Shown: positions 45,055 through 54,637, counted from the first letter of the stretch. The stretch is DNA of 64,000 nucleotides from Tsuneonella litorea (GCF_025154015.1 NZ_JAOAMV010000008.1:49980-113979), one strand, 5' to 3'. Made by a program: numbers and translations. The notes: a model not told the origin generated them from the letters alone.

Positions 45055-45689
45055 TGGGCTGCCCTCCTTTTCGGTGGCAGCGCGATTTCGCTGACCTCGA
45101 GCAGGCGGCCCTGCTGGCGCACGCGTGCGGGCACCGACCTGATCCCGAACCTTTCCGTGAGCTTGCCGCCCTGGTCGAAATAGAAGCGGCGCTGGCGGGC
45201 CTTCATCAGCTCGAGCGGCGCGCCCTTCACCAGGATCAGCTTGGCATTGGCGTCCTGCTTGAGCGCCCAGGCGAGCTGGTCGGGATCGTCGCCGTCGAGG
45301 AACAGGAGATCGGCGCGAAGGCCGACGCTGTCGAGCGGATTGACCCTCGTGCCAGCGGCATGGATCAGCTCGCCTTTTGCCCCGCGGATATCGGCAGCGA
45401 GCGTGATCGTCGGATCGAAGTGCCAGCGCCGGGCTTCGCTCGCCCGGACGATCCCGGCGACAGGGTCGGGCCGGTTCACCCGCGCGATCGTGCGGCGCTT
45501 CAGGTCTTCATTGAGCCGTGCGGTCTCGCCCGAACGTTCCATCTGCGTCAGGCGCGAATGGATTTGTTCGAGGAGGTCGCGCTCGATCACGGGAAACACC
45601 GTGCCGCGCTGGCCATAGTCGCGCGCCAGTACCTCGGCAGGGCAGAGCAGCACTGCAAGCAGGGCTGCGGGGAGGATGAGCTTGCTCAC
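45051..45689 (-). CDS. traW: Conjugal transfer protein TraW
   Basis: 212 residues. A signal peptide (ending AEVLA) is followed by DYGQRGTVFPVIERDLLEQI, the usual TraW start, and ends with YFDQGGKLTERFGIRSVPAR. It overlaps the S26 peptidase gene by four bases. TraW is periplasmic and acts in F-type pilus assembly together with TrbC. Confidence 0.92.
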
Positions 45690-46207
45690 AGGATCGCCCT
45701 CCCGCTGCCGAGGATCTGGCCGCGGCAGACGAAACCGATCTCGGCGTAGCGGCTGTCGAGGCCGCGGGGATGGCTGGTGCCGGTGTAGAAGCAGCCGTCG
45801 GGGATCGGTCCTTCGGGGCCTTTGTGAAGCGCAATGCCGAGACGGGTCTCATTGAGCCGCGCGGCGACCTTGCGACCGTTGATGAAGACCTCGTGACCGC
45901 GGTGGCTCACGACATCGCCCGGCACGCCCAGCACCCGTTTGCCGAAGAGCTGCGCGCCGTTCCCGAAATGCACTTCGACGAGCCTGCTTGCCGGCGGCTC
46001 GAAGAAGATCAGGCTGCCGCGTTCGATCCGCGCATGCTTGTCGAGCCAGAATGCCCAGTTGGGCAGGCTCGGGCTGGCATTGATGAGGAAGCCATGGTCT
46101 TTTGCGAAGGCGTCGACCGCGCCCCATCCGAGCGGCAGCAGCACCAGGCCGGTCAGGACAAGCGGTCGTTTGATCGTGCGGACAAGACGAGAAGCAAAGT
46201 GCGTCAC
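45686..46207 (-). CDS. Conjugative signal peptidase, S26 family (TraF/LepB-like)
   Basis: 173 residues. A single N-terminal membrane helix (VLTGLVLLPLGWGAVDAF) precedes the S26 serine-lysine pair: SPSLPNWAFW (Ser near 47) and FGKRVLGVPGD (Lys90). The last conserved box is PRGLDSRYAEIGFV. It probably matures the pilin TraA or another exported tra product. It sits between trbI and traW with four-base overlaps. It is distinct from the thioredoxin-like TraF at 40735-41565. Confidence 0.88.
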   Translation of the reverse strand: MTHFASRLVRTIKRPLVLTGLVLLPLGWGAVDAFAKDHGFLINASPSLPNWAFWLDKHARIERGSLIFFEPPASRLVEVHFGNGAQLFGKRVLGVPGDVVSHRGHEVFINGRKVAARLNETRLGIALHKGPEGPIPDGCFYTGTSHPRGLDSRYAEIGFVCRGQILGSGRAIL

Positions 46208-46590
46208 TGACCCCCTCCCTGGCCAAGCTGGCGGGCGATCCGTGCGCGCAGTTCATCGGTAGCATCGGGGGCATCGCCCGCGAGCACCGCTTCGCCGACC
46301 AGCACCACGCGGCCATCGGTTCCCATTTCCGCAACGGCGCGCTCGGACGCGTGGAGGAAAGCGAGTACGCGCGCCTGACTGGCTTCGGGATCCTGTGCTC
46401 CGCGCGCTTCGGCATCGACGAAAGCCGCGATGGTTTCGGCAAGCCGGACGGTGACGATCTGCTGACGCGGCTCGGACAGCTCGCGGCTGACCCAGGCTGC
46501 CCAGAGCAGTGCGACCACAAGCGCGAGCACGCCCAGAATTCTGAGCACCAGCGGGCGATTGAAGGATGGTAATCTGCGCGTATCAGTCAC
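46204..46590 (-). CDS. trbI: Type-F conjugative transfer protein TrbI
   Basis: 128 residues. One membrane helix at ~18-34 (ILGVLALVVALLWAAWV) is followed by SRELSEPRQQIVTVRLAETI, the usual TrbI_Ftype segment, and a periplasmic tail. It overlaps both neighbours by a few bases. TrbI influences pilus retraction in F. Confidence 0.85.
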   Translation of the reverse strand: MTDTRRLPSFNRPLVLRILGVLALVVALLWAAWVSRELSEPRQQIVTVRLAETIAAFVDAEARGAQDPEASQARVLAFLHASERAVAEMGTDGRVVLVGEAVLAGDAPDATDELRARIARQLGQGGGQ

Positions 46591-46963
46591 GGTTTGCCTC
46601 CCGGGCCGGATGGTTGTCGAGATCGGCCGCGAGCCGCTTCAGGAAGCGCGGCATGCGAAACAGCGTCACCGCGCCCGCCAGGACGAGGAAGCAGCCCTTG
46701 AGGTCCTGGCTGAACAGGCTGCGGCGCAGGCCGTCGGCTTCGAGGTAGCGGTCCGACAGATTGGCGAGCTGGGTGAAGAGGGCGCCAAGGTCCCAGCCCG
46801 CAACGAACAGGAACAGCGCGAGCGGCATTCCCAGCACGATCAGCAGCGAGGTCGCGGCAAAGCGCACTGTCTCGATGAGGACGAAGCAGCTCCCTTGCAG
46901 GAATGGCAGCAGGCTGCCGAGATTGGCCGGAGGGGTCCGGTCGGCGAGATGCGAGACCATCAT
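46583..46963 (-). CDS. Tra-operon inner-membrane protein, unassigned
   Basis: 126 residues from ATG at 46963 (46960 also possible). Two hydrophobic segments are visible, FAATSLLIVLGMPLALFLFV and FSQDLKGCFLVLAGAVTLF. It lies between traC and trbI, overlapping both, so it is co-translated with the machinery. No F plasmid counterpart was recognised. Confidence 0.7.
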   Translation of the reverse strand: MMVSHLADRTPPANLGSLLPFLQGSCFVLIETVRFAATSLLIVLGMPLALFLFVAGWDLGALFTQLANLSDRYLEADGLRRSLFSQDLKGCFLVLAGAVTLFRMPRFLKRLAADLDNHPAREANRD

Positions 46964-49503
46964 TGTCCGCCTCCCGCCACGATCCGGATGGCACCGGCGA
47001 GGCTGTGCCCACGCCGCTCGCAGTCCTGGATCGCGGCATAGGTGTCGGGATCGGAGGAGTAGATCGTCGCCGAGAATGGATCGAGCACGAGCCGGCCGAC
47101 CGCCTCGGTCTCGGGGCCCTTGATGAAGACCTCGCTGTACTCGGTGCCCGAACGCTTGAGGCTGCGGATCAGCGTTTCGGTTCGGTCGTCCATGTCGAGC
47201 CGCGCGTTCGCCCTGAAATCGGCGATCGTCTCGGCCTTCTGCTGGAGCACCAGCATCCAGTCGCTGTTCTCGAGCGCGGCCCGCGCGCCGTCGGACTTGT
47301 AATAGTCATTGAGGGACTGCGTCGCGGTGGCGAGCGCGCCGCCATATTTGCGCGCCGTGCGGGCATAGGTCTCGACGAACTCGCCCATCGAGCCGCCCTT
47401 GAGCATGGCCCAGGCCTCGTCGATCAGCAGCAGCTTCTTGGTCGCCCGCGATGAGCGCGTCATCGCCTGGCTGGTCATGAACATGATCGCCGAGAGGACA
47501 ACGCTCCTCAGTTCCTCGCGGCTTGCAAGGTCGCTCATCTCGAAGACGGTGAAATCATCGTCGAGCGCGAAGCTCGCCTTGCCTGCAAAGAACCCGCCGT
47601 AGCTGCCGCCGCGGCAGAAAGGCGCGATCGCGGTGGCGAGATCGCGGCCCGCCTCGCTTTCCGATCCATGAAGCGCATGCGCGACATCGTCGACCGATGC
47701 GCCGCTTCCGAGGGCCTCCCAGGTCGCGGTCACGGCCCGGTCGATCAGTCCGCGTTCGGTGTCGCTCGGCGCGGTGCCCGGACGCGCCATCTGGCCGACA
47801 ATCGCCTTGATCATGGCAAAGCAGTCGAGGCGGTAATCCTCGTCTTCGTGCGCACGGGCATCGTCGACCATCGAGAAAGGGTTGAGCGAAAAGCCCGAGG
47901 CGAGCGTGAACTCGACGAAGCGTCCGCCCTGCAGCTTGACCGAATGCTCGAAGCTGCGCCCGTCGTCGATCACCACGACCTTGGCGCCTGCGCCGCGCAG
48001 GGCGGCGCAGAGCTCCTGCAGCAGCACCGACTTGCCCGAGCCCGACTTGCCGCAGATCGCGATATTGTGGTTTCCGGCAGTGTTTTCGAACGGCGACCAC
48101 CAGAAGGGCTGGCCGCGCCTGCCGACGAGCAGGAGGTGCGGGATCACGCCGCCGAGATATTCGCCCTGCATCGGCGCGATATGCGCTGCGGTCGTCGAGA
48201 GCATGGTCTTGAGACGCTTCAACCGCGCCATGTCGTCGGCGAGGCCATCGGCAAGGCTCAGGGGAAAGGCAGCAACGAGGCCCTGCAGCTGGAGGAAGCG
48301 CTCGTCGGCAAGATCCCAGCCCGCTGCCTTGTAGATCGCCTTGATGATGCGCTCGTGCGCATCGCCCTGGCCGAGCGGCGAGATGCTGGTGAGTCCGTAG
48401 AACAGCTTCACGAGCTTCTTGCCGGCCTGGAGTTCGGCCTGGACGTGGCGCCATTCGGCCGACTGTTCGGCGAGCTTGGGCAAGAAACGCGCGCTCTTGG
48501 TCTGGCTGAGACTGGTCGTGCGCATGAATTTGAAGCCCGCGCGCGCCGATGCGGCTTCCTGGTCGGGGTAGACCAGGCAGAGCATGGTCGCCGTCGGACA
48601 GGGGAAGCGCAGCTTGTCGGTGAACATGTCGCCGATGAGCCGCGCGCATTCCCAGGGCGCCCAGCGCTCAGGCGTAGAGCGCACGGCATAATGCCGCACG
48701 TCGAAATGGTCGGGATAGCATTCGCCGACTTCGGGATTGCCCTCTTCGTCGCGGCCGGTCTCGCGGAAGCGCTCGGTCCTGAGGATCAGGCGATCGTCGC
48801 CGACCTCGAGCTCGATGTCGCGGCGGATGGCCTGGACGTCGAGCGTATCGTGCGGGTTCCACGCATGGATATCGGTCTCGTGCGCGGTGGTCGGCGAGGT
48901 CAGCTCGTCGATCAGCGCCAGCAATCCGCCCGGACGCAGCTCTTGCGTGTGCAGTCCGAGCGAATGGAGCATGCCCATCAGCCCTTCGCGGCATTCGGAG
49001 AGTTCCGCGTCGGTCACGCTGCCCGGCACCGGCACGCCGAGCGAGACGATCAGCCGGACGTTGCGGGCATGGAAGGGCGCATGCGCCGAGCCCGAATTCC
49101 AGACGAGATCGTAAAGGCGTTTGGTGCGCGCCCTCGCGATGGCCTCGTAGATCCCGCCCTGCTCATAGCGCGGAGCGAACCAGGGGCCGACCACGCTGCC
49201 GATCCGCGGCGATGCAAAGTTCAGGACCTGGAGGCAGGCGCCCTGCGGCAGGCCTTCGGAGAAGAACTGCCCGAGGATCTCGCCGGTCCGTTCGTCGGCC
49301 CCGATCAGCGGGGTGACTTCGAGCACGAAGCCCTTCGAGCGGGCGTTGCGGTAGAGCTTCGCCCCCTCGTCATAGACCCGGTAGGGCAGCCAGTCCGAGA
49401 GCATGTCGAGCCCGAAATGCGCCTGCGGCTTTTCAGGACGGGCCGTGTCGGCAAACAGGCCCCGCGAGAGCGCGTCGCGCGCGGCAGAAAGGGATAGCGT
49501 CAC
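46960..49503 (-). CDS. traC: Type IV secretion ATPase TraC (VirB4 family)
   Basis: 847 residues. The N-terminal TraC-F domain (SDWLPYRVYDEGAKLYRNA, GFVLEVTPLIGADERTGE) precedes the ATPase: AICGKSGSGKSVLLQEL (Walker A, K491), LNPFSMVDDARAHEDEDYRL, KLLLIDEAWAMLKGG (Walker B, Asp near 694) and RKYGGALATATQSLNDYY. It powers pilus assembly at the inner membrane. The start overlaps the traV stop by four bases. Confidence 0.94.
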   Translation of the reverse strand: MTLSLSAARDALSRGLFADTARPEKPQAHFGLDMLSDWLPYRVYDEGAKLYRNARSKGFVLEVTPLIGADERTGEILGQFFSEGLPQGACLQVLNFASPRIGSVVGPWFAPRYEQGGIYEAIARARTKRLYDLVWNSGSAHAPFHARNVRLIVSLGVPVPGSVTDAELSECREGLMGMLHSLGLHTQELRPGGLLALIDELTSPTTAHETDIHAWNPHDTLDVQAIRRDIELEVGDDRLILRTERFRETGRDEEGNPEVGECYPDHFDVRHYAVRSTPERWAPWECARLIGDMFTDKLRFPCPTATMLCLVYPDQEAASARAGFKFMRTTSLSQTKSARFLPKLAEQSAEWRHVQAELQAGKKLVKLFYGLTSISPLGQGDAHERIIKAIYKAAGWDLADERFLQLQGLVAAFPLSLADGLADDMARLKRLKTMLSTTAAHIAPMQGEYLGGVIPHLLLVGRRGQPFWWSPFENTAGNHNIAICGKSGSGKSVLLQELCAALRGAGAKVVVIDDGRSFEHSVKLQGGRFVEFTLASGFSLNPFSMVDDARAHEDEDYRLDCFAMIKAIVGQMARPGTAPSDTERGLIDRAVTATWEALGSGASVDDVAHALHGSESEAGRDLATAIAPFCRGGSYGGFFAGKASFALDDDFTVFEMSDLASREELRSVVLSAIMFMTSQAMTRSSRATKKLLLIDEAWAMLKGGSMGEFVETYARTARKYGGALATATQSLNDYYKSDGARAALENSDWMLVLQQKAETIADFRANARLDMDDRTETLIRSLKRSGTEYSEVFIKGPETEAVGRLVLDPFSATIYSSDPDTYAAIQDCERRGHSLAGAIRIVAGGGQ

Positions 49504-50087
49504 CGGCTCTCTCCTTCAGGTGTTTCAGGGTGGGGGACCGGCTCGCGGGGAGGGGAAAACGAGCCAGGTCCCCCGGGTTCCGGCGCGTCAGCGCCGGGCA
49601 TCGCCGGAACGGGCTGCGAGGGGATGAACAGCTGTTCCGGCAATGTGTCTGCCTCTTGGATTTTTGGCGGTTGGAAATCGGTTGCGAGGTTGCCTTCGCG
49701 TGTCGCGGCAATGCTCGATGCCAGCGAGCGCAGGACTTCGCGGCGGCCCTGCGGCGCGCGCCAGCCTGTCCCTGCCTGTTCGGGCAGCGTCAGGTGAACG
49801 ACCCGCGCCTCATGGTCGCGGCCCGCCGCGTCACGGTAGGGCGTCAGAACGACTTGCAGGCGGCGAACCGCTTCTCCGGTCGGGGTCACCGTCCGATGCG
49901 CGTGAGACGTGTCAGCCTTTTCGATACCGGTCGCCCCGGCATCGATCGCGGAGGTCGGCGCGCAGGTTCCTTCGGGAGCGCGGCAGGCGAAACTGCCTTT
50001 GACGTTGCCGCCGAGGCTGGCGCAGCCACTGGCCAGGAGGAGCGGCGCGGCGAGCACCACGGCGCGAAGGATCGGAAGTCGGCTCAT
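49500..50087 (-). CDS. traV: Outer-membrane lipoprotein TraV
   Basis: 195 residues. Lipoprotein signal with lipobox LASGC at 18-22 followed by ASLGGNVKGSFACRAPEGTC, the conserved TraV N-terminus. The rest is proline-rich (PGGPGSFSPPREPVPHPETP). TraV anchors the TraB/TraK core complex in the outer membrane. Overlaps dsbC by four bases. Confidence 0.9.
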   Translation of the reverse strand: MSRLPILRAVVLAAPLLLASGCASLGGNVKGSFACRAPEGTCAPTSAIDAGATGIEKADTSHAHRTVTPTGEAVRRLQVVLTPYRDAAGRDHEARVVHLTLPEQAGTGWRAPQGRREVLRSLASSIAATREGNLATDFQPPKIQEADTLPEQLFIPSQPVPAMPGADAPEPGGPGSFSPPREPVPHPETPEGESR

Positions 50088-50968
50088 TGTGCCTCTCCCT
50101 TGCCCTCGGCGACGAAGCGGCGGATCGCCGCGGCATCGCGGTAGCCATGCAGCACCGCCCCATCGCGGGCGCGCACGATGACCGGAGTTCCGGCAAACCC
50201 GTTGGCCTTCGCGAAGGCCTCATTGGCATCGAGCGCCTTGGCGTCCTTGCAGGTCTTGGCACTCGCCGGAGCCTGCCCGGCATAGGCCGCATGGAGCGCT
50301 TTTGCCGGATCCTTGGCGCACAGCACCGCCTCGGAAATCTTGCGGCTTGCCGCGCCGAAGATCGAGATCGGTCGCTCTTCGATCATAACCTTTGCCTTGA
50401 CGAGTTCGGCGGTCAGGCGCTGGCAGTAGCCGCACTGGAAGTCCGAGAAGACGACCAGGCGTTCACCCTTGGGGTTGCCCCAGTGGATCGCGCCCGCAGC
50501 CGGAAGCGAGGAGAGGTCGACATGGCTGGCACCCGCCTGGACCGGCGCTTCGTCGCGTCCCGCTGGCGCGTCGCTGGCTACACGCGCCGCACCGGCCGCA
50601 AGCAGGTCGGGATTGAGTTCGAGCAGCCGGGCGGCGGTCACGTCGCGCCGCTCTTCCATGTCGTAGAGACGGCCCACGAAGAGATAGCGGGCGGTCTCGT
50701 CGATGTAGAACAGCGTGTCGCCCGAGACGACTTCGCACCAGGGCCCGAGCGTGTCGCAGCTGATCGCATCGATCGGGGTCTTGGGCAGCCGCAGCTTTAG
50801 TGCCTGCGCGACATCGCTCGCCATCCCCGCGGCGTTCGCAGGCATTGCGGTGACGGCCGAGACGCCGAGCGTCAGCACGGCGGCGGCGCTCGAAAGGGCC
50901 AGAGACATGTGGATGGCAAGGTGGGCGGCGCGGGCCTTCAGGCCCGGCCGGTGGTTATTGTAGTTCAT
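50084..50968 (-). CDS. dsbC: DsbC-like thiol:disulphide isomerase
   Basis: 294 residues. An N-terminal hydrophobic signal (~20-47) precedes a DsbC-type dimerisation region (GDTLFYIDETARYLFVGRLY) and a thioredoxin domain with C179-G-Y-C182 in VVFSDFQCGYCQRL and a cis-Pro loop GFAGTPVIV. It should fold the cysteine-rich TraN, TraU and TraH. It lies between traB and traV with four-base overlaps. Confidence 0.92.
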   Translation of the reverse strand: MNYNNHRPGLKARAAHLAIHMSLALSSAAAVLTLGVSAVTAMPANAAGMASDVAQALKLRLPKTPIDAISCDTLGPWCEVVSGDTLFYIDETARYLFVGRLYDMEERRDVTAARLLELNPDLLAAGAARVASDAPAGRDEAPVQAGASHVDLSSLPAAGAIHWGNPKGERLVVFSDFQCGYCQRLTAELVKAKVMIEERPISIFGAASRKISEAVLCAKDPAKALHAAYAGQAPASAKTCKDAKALDANEAFAKANGFAGTPVIVRARDGAVLHGYRDAAAIRRFVAEGKGEAQ

Positions 50969-52293
50969 TTGGAGGGGCTCCTGACGTGGACGCCGTCGAG
51001 AAAGACGATCTCGACCTCGATGCCGGTCGGCATCTCGACGACGGGTTGGTATTGTTCGGCGCGTTCGATGAGATATCGGCTGACGGTGTCGGCGGCTTCG
51101 CCGGCACCCTGCCCGAAGCCACCGGCGAGGATGTCGGTCGGCGACAGCGCTTCGCGCTGACCGTTGGCGCCGACCTGACCGGTGAAGATGCCGTTGGCGT
51201 TGGCGGAAAATCCGCGACCGAAGCCGCCAACGATCCCGGCCAGCAGTGCCTGGCTGACCAGGCTGCCTTCGCGGCTGACCACGCGGCCGCGCACGCCCGA
51301 CTTTCCGGCGAAGGAGATGAACCCCTTGACCTCGCTCACTGCGAAGCGGCCACCGGGCTGCGCGCAGGTCATGCGCACCAGCTTGACGTAGACCTTCTCG
51401 GCCGAGAGATCGCCGCGCGCCGCGCCATTGACGAGGCAGCCGGTAATGTCGGTGGTGAGCAGCTTGTTGCCGCGCATCACCGAGCGGGCCGGTCCGGTGA
51501 TCCGGAGCACCACGGGAAGCGGATCGCTCTGGCTGGCAACGCCGGTCGAGGCATCGACACCCACGATGACCGTTGCCGGTGCGTAGCTATTGGGCGGCAG
51601 GTAATCGCGGCTCGCTTCCAGCAACAAGGCTGGCGCAGTCTCAGCCGCACGCGGCTTGCCGTCCTTGCCTGCCTCCGTGCTGAAACTCATCAGGCTGAGC
51701 TGGTCGCCCTGCGCTTCCGGCACTCCTTGCGGTGGCTGGACAGCCCCGCCGGTGCTGACGCCGATGCCGACGCCGGGACCATAGGCCGGTGGCGGCGGCA
51801 AGGGTGGAGCGGTTGCAGTTGCCTTCGCAGCGTCGCTCAGTTGTGACCGCAGATTGGCGTTCTCGGCCGAAATCGCGTTGATCGCCGCCTGGCCGTCGGA
51901 GCGCATCTGCGCGTTCTCGCTGCGCAAGGCTTCGAGCTCCTGCTCGATCTCGGGGCGTGGCAGCTGGGCCTGCTGCAGATCCTTGATCGCGCGGCCCTGT
52001 GCATCGAGCCGGTTGCCGTAGCTCGCGACGAACTCGCGCTGCGACAGGTTGCGATTGACGAGGCCGCCGGTGTCGATTGTCGCCGCACCATTGGCATCGG
52101 TGCCGCCCTCGTCGCCGTCGCCGCCGAAAATGAACATCCCGCCGCCGATGAGCGCGATGGCCCCGATCCCGGCGAGCAGCATCTTCTGGCGCTGCGCGAT
52201 CTGCGAATTGAGGTTGCGCCGTCCGCTCTCGCGCGCTTCCGGCGAGCCCGGCAGAGGCCTCTTTTCGGCGTCCTTCTGTGTTGCCTCGGACAT
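50965..52293 (-). CDS. traB: Core-complex protein TraB (VirB10-like)
   Basis: 442 residues. One membrane helix near 33-55 (KMLLAGIGAIALIGGGMFIF) is followed by a coiled coil (~85-150), a proline-rich spacer and the VirB10-like barrel: YLPPNSYAPATVIVGVDAST, DITGCLVNGAARGDLSAEKVY, VRGRVVSREGSL. It spans the envelope and links TraK/TraV to the inner membrane. The start overlaps the traK stop by one base. Confidence 0.93.
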   Translation of the reverse strand: MSEATQKDAEKRPLPGSPEARESGRRNLNSQIAQRQKMLLAGIGAIALIGGGMFIFGGDGDEGGTDANGAATIDTGGLVNRNLSQREFVASYGNRLDAQGRAIKDLQQAQLPRPEIEQELEALRSENAQMRSDGQAAINAISAENANLRSQLSDAAKATATAPPLPPPPAYGPGVGIGVSTGGAVQPPQGVPEAQGDQLSLMSFSTEAGKDGKPRAAETAPALLLEASRDYLPPNSYAPATVIVGVDASTGVASQSDPLPVVLRITGPARSVMRGNKLLTTDITGCLVNGAARGDLSAEKVYVKLVRMTCAQPGGRFAVSEVKGFISFAGKSGVRGRVVSREGSLVSQALLAGIVGGFGRGFSANANGIFTGQVGANGQREALSPTDILAGGFGQGAGEAADTVSRYLIERAEQYQPVVEMPTGIEVEIVFLDGVHVRSPSK

Positions 52294-53108
52294 CAGTCGA
52301 GCCCTCCCTTGGCAAAGACAAGGAAGGCACTGGTCGCTTCACCGGGAGCGAGTGCATCGCGGCCATAGGCGAAGGCGAGCGCGCCTGCGGGACCTTCGCG
52401 CTCGGAGCCAAGCGCAAGGCTCTCCTGGCCGAGGTTGCGTACGAGGAAGCGCTGTCCGGTGAGTTCATCGCCCTGGTATTCGGCGACCAGCTGGACCTCG
52501 ATCCCGCCGGTACGGCGTGGAGCCGAAAGTTGGGCGCGGGCAGTGAAGCCGGGCAGGACGGCATCGCTTGCCATCGCCTCTATCAGGCGGATCGCGGCGT
52601 CCTCGGGCCCGGTCTCGGTTTCCCATTCGGTAGCCGCGGCTTTAGCCAGCGCCGGATTGGTAATGAAAAGCTGGGTCGCTTCCTCGCCGCTAAGGCGGCA
52701 GGCGAACTTGTAGACGTAGCCCGCCTTGCTGGTCGCAAAGAAGCTGACCCGGGCAGCGGCAAACTGCGGAGGCACGGAGATATAGATGTCTCCGCGCACC
52801 GGCTCATGCGTCACCTGGAAGTCGTTGTAGGGAAAGCCGCTCGCGATCTTCGAGACATTGGCAAAGCCGTCATCGATGAGCGCGATCCGGGTGAGTTCGC
52901 CGCGGGCGAGTTCGCAGTCGATGGTCGCGTTGTCGGCCGCTTCGACGAACTGGTCGGCATGCGCCGGGACCGGCGCGAGCGCGAAGACAAGCACGGCGAG
53001 GCCGGTCAGCTTGAGCCCGGGATCGGGACGCCTTGTCGCGCCAATCGCGAAACAGGCAAGGCCGGTTCCGGCAAGCGCAGCAGCGAGGGGAGATGGGAGA
53101 AGGCTCAT
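52293..53108 (-). CDS. traK: Core-complex protein TraK (VirB9-like)
   Basis: 271 residues. The hydrophobic N-terminus is long and ends in a cleavage-like ALAPVPAHA; the mature part contains the TraK pattern (KIASGFPYNDFQVTHEPVRG, DIYISVPPQFAAARVSFFAT, SKAGYVYKFACRL). It binds TraV and TraB to form the outer-membrane core. Overlaps traE by four bases. Confidence 0.9.
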   Translation of the reverse strand: MSLLPSPLAAALAGTGLACFAIGATRRPDPGLKLTGLAVLVFALAPVPAHADQFVEAADNATIDCELARGELTRIALIDDGFANVSKIASGFPYNDFQVTHEPVRGDIYISVPPQFAAARVSFFATSKAGYVYKFACRLSGEEATQLFITNPALAKAAATEWETETGPEDAAIRLIEAMASDAVLPGFTARAQLSAPRRTGGIEVQLVAEYQGDELTGQRFLVRNLGQESLALGSEREGPAGALAFAYGRDALAPGEATSAFLVFAKGGLD

Positions 53109-53674
53109 TGGCCGGTTTCCTCCTTGTCGGTGGGAAGTTGCTCGAAGCCGGCGAGCGCGAGGCTGAGGCCACGCTTCGACCAGCGGAAACGGAAAGAGCG
53201 GCGCTGGCTCGCGATCACCTGCGCGCCGACGAAGGTCTTGAGCGTGCCGGTGACGGTCGAGGTCAGGGCCTTGGGATCGAGATGCATTTCCGCGATCACG
53301 AAGGCCTGGCTGATGTCCGAGCCGCGCTGTTCCTCGACGATTTGGACGAGCTCGGCCTTGAGGCGGCCGTGCGCGGCGGGATCGGCGAGCTTCAGAATGT
53401 TCGCCATCCAGTAGTCGAGGCTTTCGGGTGCCCGGTTGAGGAGCATCAGCGCCGTGTCGCGGGTGACGAGCTCGAGATAGGGCGCGTCGATCCCGCCGCT
53501 CGAAACGGTGATCCGCTCGGCAGTGATCGGCACCAGCACAAGCTGCTCGTCGCGGGTCACGGCGGCGCCAAGGCTGACCAGCGTGGTGAGGCCAAGGACG
53601 CCTGCCAGCACGGCAAAGCGATTGCGTTGCCGAAGGTAAGTCTGCGCCTGTTCGTGCGCGATTTCTGCTCGCAT
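53105..53674 (-). CDS. traE: Conjugal transfer protein TraE (VirB5/8-like)
   Basis: 189 residues. A short cytoplasmic start (AEIAHEQAQTYLRQRNRF) and one membrane helix (FAVLAGVLGLTTLVSLGAAV) precede a periplasmic domain with YLELVTRDTALMLLNRAPES and VTGTLKTFVGAQVIASQRRS, typical of TraE. It begins 12 bases after traL. Confidence 0.92.
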   Translation of the reverse strand: MRAEIAHEQAQTYLRQRNRFAVLAGVLGLTTLVSLGAAVTRDEQLVLVPITAERITVSSGGIDAPYLELVTRDTALMLLNRAPESLDYWMANILKLADPAAHGRLKAELVQIVEEQRGSDISQAFVIAEMHLDPKALTSTVTGTLKTFVGAQVIASQRRSFRFRWSKRGLSLALAGFEQLPTDKEETGQ

Positions 53675-53686
53675 GGGTCGCCTCCC

Positions 53687-53974
53687 TCAGCCCGCCAACA
53701 GGCGGCAGTGGGAGGGCGGCGTGGCTTTCAGCCCGAGAAAGCTCCCGGGCAGGTACCAGTACGCAGCATGCACCAGTGCCGAACCGGCGCCGCGTGCCTT
53801 TGCCTTCCGCAAGGCAAGCCAGGCCCCGGCGGCCAGGCCGATACCGATAAAGATATGCTGCGAGAGGATGCCCCAGGCGAAGGGAATGAGAATCCCTGCA
53901 AACTCGTCGATGGTCCAGAAGCCGATGAGCTCCGGGTCGTCGAGCCGCCGTGGAACGAGGTACCTGTCAGCCAT
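53687..53974 (-). CDS. traL: Conjugal transfer protein TraL (VirB3-like)
   Basis: 95 residues. MADRYLVPRRLDDPELIGFW is the TraL start; two adjoining hydrophobic segments follow (EFAGILIPFAWGILSQHIFI, GIGLAAGAWLALRKAKARG), then YWYLPGSFLGL. It lies between the pilin gene and traE. Confidence 0.92.
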   Translation of the reverse strand: MADRYLVPRRLDDPELIGFWTIDEFAGILIPFAWGILSQHIFIGIGLAAGAWLALRKAKARGAGSALVHAAYWYLPGSFLGLKATPPSHCRLLAG

Positions 53975-54008
53975 GATGCCGCCCTCCTGTCGTGACCGGA
54001 TCCGCTGA

Positions 54009-54341
54009 TCAGATGACCGCGGTCACGACCGAGGTGACGATCGGAACGCCGGTGCCGACACCGATCCCGACGCCGACCGGCACGGCGACCTGGCCGAGCG
54101 AGAAGCGTCCGGAGGCGAGACCGATCAGACCGCCTGCAAGGCTGAGCACGGTGATGATCTTGCCGCCCGAGCCTTCGAGGAAGTCGGTGAACTTGGTGAG
54201 CGCGGGATCAAAGGTGGTGTCGGCGCCGGCGAAGGCGGCACCGGCGCAGGCCAGCGCCACGCAGGCAGGAAGAATGTAGTCGCGGCCACGGGCCCGATTG
54301 GGCGTGCGCTGCTGGGCCGGAAGGGCAGTCTTGGTGGTCAT
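54009..54341 (-). CDS. traA: F-type pilin TraA
   Basis: 110 residues. A basic leader (residues 1-38, ending AGAAFAGA) precedes two hydrophobic helices (GGKIITVLSLAGGLIGLASG; VAVPVGVGIGVGTGVPIVTS), the layout of F pilin and its prepilin. AAAGG lies before the ATG. It is the first gene of the tra operon, and a GTTC-N7-GTTC box lies 42 bases upstream. The S26 peptidase of the operon may process it. Confidence 0.85.
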   Translation of the reverse strand: MTTKTALPAQQRTPNRARGRDYILPACVALACAGAAFAGADTTFDPALTKFTDFLEGSGGKIITVLSLAGGLIGLASGRFSLGQVAVPVGVGIGVGTGVPIVTSVVTAVI

Positions 54342-54382
54342 GGATGGAACCTTTCGAGGGATTGAACATCAGCCAGCGATGC

Positions 54383-54397
54383 GTTCGCTGTATGTTC
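54383..54397. promoter_or_regulatory. LexA-type box upstream of traA
   Basis: GTTCGCTGTATGTTC is an exact GTTC-N7-GTTC, 42 bases before the traA start, where it could overlap the tra promoter. Confidence 0.55.
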
Positions 54398-54622
54398 TTT
54401 CCTCTCCCCGGAGCCGGGCTGTAGGAAATCGGGAATTGGATTTTGGGGCTACCGACCAAGCGAAATGCGACATCGGAAGGTGTGATGGACGGGATCCGCG
54501 CAGGCTGATCGCGGAGCAGCGCCGACTGTGCCGGCTTCTGCGCGAAGCGAGCCTCGATACGCGCGCCGGCGGCCGGAATTCGCGCGAATCGTCGAAGGAA
54601 GGTGATTCGTTCCTTCCTCTAT

Positions 54623-54637
54623 GTTCTCTTAATGTTC
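54623..54637. promoter_or_regulatory. LexA-type box upstream of the HTH regulator
   Basis: GTTCTCTTAATGTTC is an exact GTTC-N7-GTTC, 73 bases before the start at 54710, in an AT-rich promoter-like stretch. Confidence 0.55.

Noticed and set aside
47668..49497. Long + strand frame of 609 codons opposite traC
   Set aside because: It mirrors a complete, motif-rich TraC on the other strand; its translation is low-complexity and Arg/Glu-rich, as expected for antisense frames in GC-rich DNA.
52278..53995. + strand frames opposite traK, traE and traL
   Set aside because: Shadows of conserved tra genes that overlap each other in a regular operon.
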